Shown: in pieces, positions 33,629 through 37,672 of the stretch | How the letters are laid out: each line of letters starts with the position of its first letter | Numbering within the stretch: position 1 is the first letter of the stretch | DNA from: Fidelibacterota bacterium | Lineage (GTDB): Bacteria; Fidelibacterota; Marinisomatia; Marinisomatales; TCS55 | Assembly: GCA_016845785.1 (NCBI GenBank) | Contig: JAERSH010000002.1 | Coordinates: 1 to 37,672 of the forward strand | DNA: 37,672 bases | Reading direction: 5' to 3' | The notes under the pieces: generated by a model | Seen by the model: only the letters and a program-made list of their open reading frames with translations | Database searches by the model: none | What the model was told of the DNA's origin: nothing | Translations under genes and position numbers: made by a program

Positions 33629-34386
33629 AATAAATTCAGTAATTCCATAGCGACCAATCGAATAGCAATTAATGTGAGGGCGCCTCTAAACAGCATTTTG
33701 AATGTTTTTTCCGGTAGTTTGCCCAACATCTTTTTGCCGAATTTAGTACCAAAATAAACGGCCAAGACCAATGGCAGTATCACGGACCAATCGGCCAAGT
33801 AATTCACACCAAACAAAAAAATGAAAATGGGCATTTTCCCGAAATGACCAATGGCCTGGCAGGCCGCCTTAGTGGCGATGACTGATTCCTTTTTGATATC
33901 CTTGCTGATGAAAAATGGGGCAATCAACGGTCCTGCTGCACCAATGAAAACAGTGACCAATCCACTGAGACTGCCCATCCATAGAAAAGCCTGATCCGAA
34001 ATGGGTTTCTTTTTTCGCAGATAGAGGAACCAAATGATATAGAGACCGATGAGGGGTTTTAAAAAATCAATTTTGATTTCACTGGCTGAGGACACATCAT
34101 AAAATTGGATCAGGCCATACACCACGCCTGCTGCGAGAATTAATCCGGGAATGATCCCCATGGCAAATCGCGATAGAATGGGACGGTCAATCGCATCTCT
34201 ATAAACAGTAGTCCGTGTAACATTGCTTACCAATTGGATGATTCCATGATAGGCTACGACCAAATATCCCTCCGGCATGACAATGGCCATGATACCCAAC
34301 AATGTGACACCGCCGCCCATGCCGATAATGGCAGATAAGGTGGCCGTAAGGAATGCGGCAATAACGAGAATTATGGATTCAATCAT
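33625..34386 (-). CDS. TauE/SafE (sulfite exporter) family permease
   Basis: Integral membrane protein of about 253 residues starting MIESIILVIAAFLTATLSAI. It has GMGGGVTLLGIM and, in the second half, AAGPLIAPFF, as in the TauE/SafE/YfcA family, with seven to eight hydrophobic helices. The start at 34386 is preferred over the in-frame ATG at 34410, because that ATG is the exact centre of a 30-bp palindrome and would add eight residues from repeat sequence. It has no clear Shine-Dalgarno. Such permeases move sulfite, sulfonates or organic anions. Coupling to the sarcosine-oxidase-like gene suggests it handles the substrate or product of that enzyme. Confidence 0.86.
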   Translation of the reverse strand: MIESIILVIAAFLTATLSAIIGMGGGVTLLGIMAIVMPEGYLVVAYHGIIQLVSNVTRTTVYRDAIDRPILSRFAMGIIPGLILAAGVVYGLIQFYDVSSASEIKIDFLKPLIGLYIIWFLYLRKKKPISDQAFLWMGSLSGLVTVFIGAAGPLIAPFFISKDIKKESVIATKAACQAIGHFGKMPIFIFLFGVNYLADWSVILPLVLAVYFGTKFGKKMLGKLPEKTFKMLFRGALTLIAIRLVAMELLNLL

Positions 34387-34394
34387 AGTTTTAA

Positions 34395-34424
34395 TGTAGG
34401 AGCGAGGCATGCCTCGCCTCTACA
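34395..34424. repeat. 30-bp dispersed palindrome, copy C
   Basis: Arms TGTAGGAGCGAGGCA and TGCCTCGCCTCTACA pair with mismatches only near the outer end. It sits between the lipoprotein gene stop and the permease start and matches copies A and B in length and termini. Confidence 0.8.
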
Positions 34425-34428
34425 AGAA

Positions 34429-34986
34429 TTATTCAATAGGAAATGTTTTCAGCCAATTAAATTGCCAATGGAGTTGCAGCGTTTTATAGGGATCTGCTTT
34501 TAATGCCTCACCCATAAATTCACCATATTGTTCTTCGAAAATTCCTTCGGGTGCGTCATAGGCCATTTCAATCCTTTTTCCATCCACCATGGTCGCTTCA
34601 GTCACCACACGATCTTTGGATTTGATAAACTCGCAATCAAAGATAAATGTATGTGAATCTCGACTTGGTTTAAATGAAGCGACAAATTGGTTCTGCTCCC
34701 CATACTCATTCAGAATTTGATAATGGCTTCCCTTTTTAATCACAATCCATCGAGCCCGTTTAGGGATTTCTTTTCGTTGAATGAGTTTACCATCTTCGTA
34801 TAGGGATCCCACTACAAATTCTGTCCACACCCCTTCTATGGGATCTAAAGATTTCTGATTTGAATGGAAATATTTTCGGTAATTCATTTCTGCCGGTGGT
34901 ACATAATCCGGTTCGGGTGGTGGAAGAGCCTTTTGGCTGCATCCAAAAATGAGACAACAAATGATAAATGGCCGAAGATTTTTCAT
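34429..34986 (-). CDS. Hypothetical lipoprotein
   Basis: Lipoprotein of 185 residues: signal and lipobox CLIFGC (C16), then a Pro-rich linker (PPPEPDYVPP) and a beta-rich domain (about 50-165) with GVWTEFVVGSL, RARWIVIKKGSHYQIL and TFIFDCEF. The pattern of a small beta sheet with GVW at the start is reminiscent of lipocalin-like or calycin-type domains, but I do not recognise a family. It stands opposite the plus-strand TRASH-like gene, sharing a 102-base divergent spacer, and is likely in the transcript of the permease. Confidence 0.78.
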   Translation of the reverse strand: MKNLRPFIICCLIFGCSQKALPPPEPDYVPPAEMNYRKYFHSNQKSLDPIEGVWTEFVVGSLYEDGKLIQRKEIPKRARWIVIKKGSHYQILNEYGEQNQFVASFKPSRDSHTFIFDCEFIKSKDRVVTEATMVDGKRIEMAYDAPEGIFEEQYGEFMGEALKADPYKTLQLHWQFNWLKTFPIE

Positions 34987-35088
34987 GAACCAATCTAAAA
35001 ATGATTTGATTGCTGATGCATAATAATTTGCAATCCATATAAGGTTCTATGCGTAAACTTGCTTTATAACTAAAAGAGGAATGAAATC

Positions 35089-35547
35089 ATGAAAAAAGCT
35101 CTATTATTCATTTTGCTATTGGCCTGTGTGTTGGTCGCCCAAGCACCTGAAACAAACGGTCACAAAGAAAATAAGGTCAAGTGTGTAATATCCGGGGAGG
35201 ATATTGATAAAGCTGAATATGCATCATATAAAGATGGAAAAGTCTATTTCTGTTGCGGTGGATGCAAAATGGATTTTGAGGACAGCAGTGCGAAATTTTC
35301 CACCGCAGCGAATTTTCAACTGGCAGCCACTGGACAATACACCCAAACCTCCTGCCCGTTTACAGGACGTAAAATGAAAGCCAGTAAAGCACTGGATGTA
35401 AATGGAACTACCGTCACACTCTGTTCAAACCGATGCTATAAAAAAGCGAAGAAATCTAAAGAGAAAGTATCTCTTCTCTTTTCGGATAAATCTTTTGATA
35501 AAGGGTTTGAATCCAATCAGAAGAAAACAGCAAAAAAGAAGTCATAA
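35089..35547 (+). CDS. Secreted YHS/TRASH-like cysteine-rich protein
   Basis: The only plus-strand gene. It encodes 152 residues with a signal peptide (about 1-18, LLFILLLACVLVAQA). It has two related Cys modules. The first is KCVISGEDIDKAEYASYKDG then YFCCGGCKMDFE (C32, C55, C56, C59). The second is SCPFTGRKMKASKA then VTLCSNRCYKKAK (C89, C112, C116). Spacing of C-x(2-3)-C after a Cys-Pro/Val start is like YHS and TRASH metal-binding domains. The C-terminus is Lys-rich. AGAGGA precedes the ATG. It probably binds a divalent metal in the periplasm, perhaps copper or iron; this is inference. Confidence 0.85.
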   Translation: MKKALLFILLLACVLVAQAPETNGHKENKVKCVISGEDIDKAEYASYKDGKVYFCCGGCKMDFEDSSAKFSTAANFQLAATGQYTQTSCPFTGRKMKASKALDVNGTTVTLCSNRCYKKAKKSKEKVSLLFSDKSFDKGFESNQKKTAKKKS

Positions 35548-35570
35548 ATTATTTGAACAATTAAAAAATG

Positions 35571-35626
35571 TTCGGGCGGACCTGCTTACCCATCGTAGAA
35601 TTGGAGATGGGCGAGTCCGCCCTGAA
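35571..35626. terminator. Large hairpin between convergent genes
   Basis: Outer arms GGGCGGAC (35574-35581) and GTCCGCCC (35615-35622), inner arms CCCATC (35589-35594) and GATGGG (35606-35611). It lies between the plus-strand TRASH-like gene and the minus-strand DEAD-box gene. On the minus strand it is followed shortly by a T-run (CATTTTTTAA), so it can end the helicase transcript. Confidence 0.65.
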
Positions 35627-35635
35627 ATATATAAA

Positions 35636-37372
35636 TTACCGTCGTCGTCTCCGGCGGCCCCCCTCGTTCCGGTTTCTTCGTGCTCTGGCCCGTCCTACCT
35701 TTTTCCGGCCGGAATTGCCTTTTCTTCTTGAACCACCTTTTCCGTTACCCTTATCCCTTTCGATCAGTAATGGAATTCCATTGAATTTCTTTCCTTGAAT
35801 TCCTTCCAATAGTTTGGATTCCCACTCATGATCAATTTCAAAAAAGGAGAATGTTTTCATCACTTCAATATTCCCAATGACCGCGTCGCCCGACCGCAAA
35901 CTTTCATTGATTAATCCAATGAGTCGTCCCGGGTTTACTTTCTGCTGAAAACCGATATTAATATAGAATCCTGCAAATGATGTATTTCGCCGATCTGCTC
36001 GGCTCACCTTTTCACGCTTTCCTTTTTTACCGCCCCGTTCCTTCCCGGATATATTGATATCCCGGGCATTTTTATAATAGGATAAATAGCGATTGAATTC
36101 CGTGGATACAAAATGTTTGATCAATTCTTCTCGATCTAAATATTCTAACTTTTTATAAATATCCGGTAGAAATTGACCAATTTGCTTTTCATCCACTTCA
36201 ACATGTTCAACTTTATCAATAAGTGTATAAAGTCGTTTTTTGCAAATATCCAATCCGGTGGGCACCAATTCTTGATTGAATTTTATGCTGGATTTTTTCT
36301 CAATTTCTCTGATCTTTCGCATTTCTCTCGTATGGACGATCACAATTGAAACGCCCCTCTTCCCCGCGCGCCCTGTCCGACCGCTGCGGTGAATGTAAAT
36401 TTCATCATCATCCGGTAAATTATAATTAATCACGTGGGAAAGGTCATCCACATCTAAACCGCGGGCGGCCACATCCGTGGCAACCAGAATCTGCAATTGA
36501 CGCTTCCGAAATCGTTCCATGACCTCATCCCGCTGCACTTGGGATAAATCCCCATGAAGCGTGTCCGCATTGTAACCATCATGCATGAGTTTATTGGCCA
36601 CTTCTTTGGTCTCGCGGCGGGTTCGGCAAAAAACGATGCCATAAATATCAGGATTTATATCCGCCACGCGCTTCACCACTTCGTACCGGTCCTTGGCATT
36701 TACCATATAATAGATATGCTGCACATTTTCAGCGGCGATATTCATTCGCGCTGCGGCAATCTCCTCAGGATTTATCATGTAGGATTTGGTGATATCCACT
36801 ACGCGTTTGGACATGGTTGCAGAAAAAAGTAACGTTTGTTTATCCTGGGGCGTTTGGGAGAGAATCATTTCAAGATCCTCTTTAAATCCCATGGTTAGCA
36901 TTTCGTCTGCTTCGTCTAATACCACCCGAGCTACATGACTGATATCCAGTCTATTCCGCTTGATAAGATCTTTGGTCCGCCCTGGTGTACCAATGACGAT
37001 TTGGGCACCTTTTTTTAATTGTTTTATTTGAGGCTGAATACTGGCACCGCCATATACCGCCAATATATTCATCCCTTTGATATACTTTGAAAATTGGGTG
37101 AGATCTTTGGCAATCTGCATGCAGAGTTCACGTGTAGGGCATAAGACTAATGATTGGGTGCTTCGATCTTCTACATCAGTCAAATGAATGGATGGCAATC
37201 CAAATGCCGCCGTTTTGCCAGTGCCTGTTTGTGCAGTGGCAATCAAATCATGGGCAGAGGCCATTAAATGGGGAATCGTTTTGGCCTGGATAGGTGTGGG
37301 CGTCTCAAATCCCATTTCAGTGATGGCTTTAAGAATATCCGGATGGAGCCTCGTCTGTTTAAAATTGTCCAT
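35636..37372 (-). CDS. deaD: DEAD-box ATP-dependent RNA helicase (DeaD/CshA type)
   Basis: RNA helicase of 578 residues. Motifs in order: Q motif TPIQAKTIP, Walker A AQTGTGKT, PTRELCMQIA, TPGRTKDL, DEAD in VLDEADEML, SAT in LFSATMS, HGDLSQVQRDEVM, ATDVAARGLDVDD and HRSGRTGRAGKRG. A dimerisation-like region follows, then a DbpA-type RNA-binding domain (about 465-540, FAGFYINIGFQQ, then LIGLINESLRSGD), and a tail very rich in Arg, Lys and Gly. Such enzymes act in ribosome assembly and cold response. It has an untranslated leader beginning after the terminator at 37476-37501, probably about 60-70 bases or more. Confidence 0.96.
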   Translation of the reverse strand: MDNFKQTRLHPDILKAITEMGFETPTPIQAKTIPHLMASAHDLIATAQTGTGKTAAFGLPSIHLTDVEDRSTQSLVLCPTRELCMQIAKDLTQFSKYIKGMNILAVYGGASIQPQIKQLKKGAQIVIGTPGRTKDLIKRNRLDISHVARVVLDEADEMLTMGFKEDLEMILSQTPQDKQTLLFSATMSKRVVDITKSYMINPEEIAAARMNIAAENVQHIYYMVNAKDRYEVVKRVADINPDIYGIVFCRTRRETKEVANKLMHDGYNADTLHGDLSQVQRDEVMERFRKRQLQILVATDVAARGLDVDDLSHVINYNLPDDDEIYIHRSGRTGRAGKRGVSIVIVHTREMRKIREIEKKSSIKFNQELVPTGLDICKKRLYTLIDKVEHVEVDEKQIGQFLPDIYKKLEYLDREELIKHFVSTEFNRYLSYYKNARDINISGKERGGKKGKREKVSRADRRNTSFAGFYINIGFQQKVNPGRLIGLINESLRSGDAVIGNIEVMKTFSFFEIDHEWESKLLEGIQGKKFNGIPLLIERDKGNGKGGSRRKGNSGRKKVGRARARRNRNEGGRRRRRR

Positions 37373-37475
37373 TTGTAATTTGCCCTGAATTGGGGTTAAA
37401 AGGTCGATCTTCTGGTGGGGAACTTACTCCTTAAAGTATACAACTAAATGGATTGATAAAATGAAGTGATAAACT

Positions 37476-37501
37476 AAAAAAGGCCTCTTTCGAGACCTTT
37501 T
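37476..37501 (-). terminator. Rho-independent terminator, second in tandem after tRNA
   Basis: AAAAGG(C)CTC - TTTC - GAG(A)CCTTTT, with a T-run on the minus strand. It resembles the terminator at 37591-37616 in sequence (AGGCCTC and GAGACCT). It separates the tRNA unit from the helicase gene. Confidence 0.8.
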
Positions 37502-37508
37502 CTGTTGT

Positions 37509-37547
37509 AGTAGCGGGGGACGCCCGCCTTCGTTCCTACGGGCGGGC
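37509..37547. repeat. Duplicate of tRNA 3' end plus GC-rich hairpin
   Basis: AGTAGCGGGGGACG at 37509-37522 is identical to 37623-37636, the acceptor end of the tRNA. It runs into a hairpin with arms GCCCGCC (37522-37528) and GGCGGGC (37541-37547). It may be a remnant of a duplicated tRNA or an integration scar. Confidence 0.6.
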
Positions 37548-37590
37548 AGGGATTCTCATTCCGGTTTTCATCCGTTAACCCCATAAACAA

Positions 37591-37616
37591 AAATAGGCCT
37601 CATGTGAGACCTATTT
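37591..37616 (-). terminator. Rho-independent terminator after tRNA-Met
   Basis: AAATAGG(C)CTCA - TG - TGAG(A)CCTATTT, followed by T5 on the minus strand. It starts 9 bases after the tRNA 3' end. Confidence 0.85.
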
Positions 37617-37624
37617 TTTTGGAG

Positions 37625-37672
37625 TAGCGGGGGACGGATTCGAACCGCCGACCTTCGGGTTATGAGCCCGAC
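37625..37672 (-). tRNA. Initiator tRNA-fMet (CAU), partial at window edge
   Basis: The minus strand reads TCGGG-CTCATAA-CCCGA (anticodon arm, CAU), AGGTC (variable loop), GGCGG-TTCGAAT-CCGTC (T arm) and CCCCGCT plus discriminator A (acceptor 3' strand). The three G-C pairs in the anticodon stem next to the loop mark initiator tRNA rather than elongator. CCA is not encoded; ACTCCAAAA follows. The D arm and 5' acceptor strand lie beyond the right edge. Confidence 0.93.

Noticed and set aside
34386-34410. Upstream ATG at 34410 for the TauE/SafE permease
   Set aside because: This ATG is the centre of a dispersed 30-bp palindrome, so the extra eight residues come from repeat DNA; the hydrophobic N-terminus begins at 34386.
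1-37672. CRISPR array or insertion sequence
   Set aside because: I saw no regularly spaced direct repeats and no transposase motifs; the repeats present are isolated palindromes.

Overview
The window is a dense bacterial chromosomal segment, fairly AT-rich, from a Gram-negative (secretin-bearing, lipoprotein-rich) organism. The mix of genes suggests an uncultured marine or sediment lineage such as Candidatus Marinimicrobia/Neomarinimicrobiota or a nearby FCB-type phylum: a PilM-PilN fusion, sulfatases, an M14 peptidase, a D-aminoacylase-like amidohydrolase, an MHYT histidine kinase and 30-bp TGTAGAGACG palindromes. That placement is inference. All genes but one lie on the minus strand, so transcription runs from high to low coordinates.

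Region 1 (11549 down to 1) is a type IV pilus assembly operon of MSHA/PilMNOPQ type. In transcription order it holds two tandem HTH-receiver proteins, an ExeA/MshM-like ATPase, a PilM-PilN fusion, PilO, a PilP-like protein, the secretin, a stand-alone receiver, the prepilin peptidase PilD, the ATPase PilB, a sigma54 activator with a degenerate receiver, and PilC, which runs off the left edge. Genes abut or overlap almost throughout. A good sigma70-type promoter lies upstream at 11600-11628. No pilin gene is visible.

Region 2 (17078 down to about 11680) is a signalling island. It contains an MHYT-domain histidine kinase, a stand-alone receiver and an NtrC-type sigma54 activator, then a 326-base spacer with a good -24/-12 promoter and dyad repeats placed like enhancer sites. 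The promoter leads into a short transcription unit of a 66-residue unknown protein and a TPR-like protein, and perhaps a third tiny ORF. A second stand-alone receiver and two hairpin terminators follow. This looks like a self-contained circuit with its likely target next to the regulator.

Region 3 (23880 to 17156) encodes an M14 carboxypeptidase with a C-terminal amidotransferase-like domain, then a tightly overlapping operon of a TlpA-like lipoprotein, an aminotransferase, a threonine-dehydratase-fold enzyme and an ornithine-cyclodeaminase-fold enzyme, and finally a periplasmic thioredoxin-like protein.

Region 4 (34986 to 24012) carries a lipoprotein, a TauE/SafE permease, a sarcosine-oxidase-like flavoenzyme, a SUMF1-domain protein without the FGE cysteine pair, a D-aminoacylase-like amidohydrolase, a beta-lactamase-like serine hydrolase, the GTPase TypA/BipA and two sulfatases. 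The theme is breakdown of exogenous peptides, modified amino acids and sulfate esters.

Region 5 (34987 to the right end) has the only plus-strand gene, a secreted cysteine-rich YHS/TRASH-like protein. It also holds a DEAD-box RNA helicase with a DbpA-type RNA-binding domain, and a partial initiator tRNA-Met whose 3' end and terminator appear a second time about 114 bp away.
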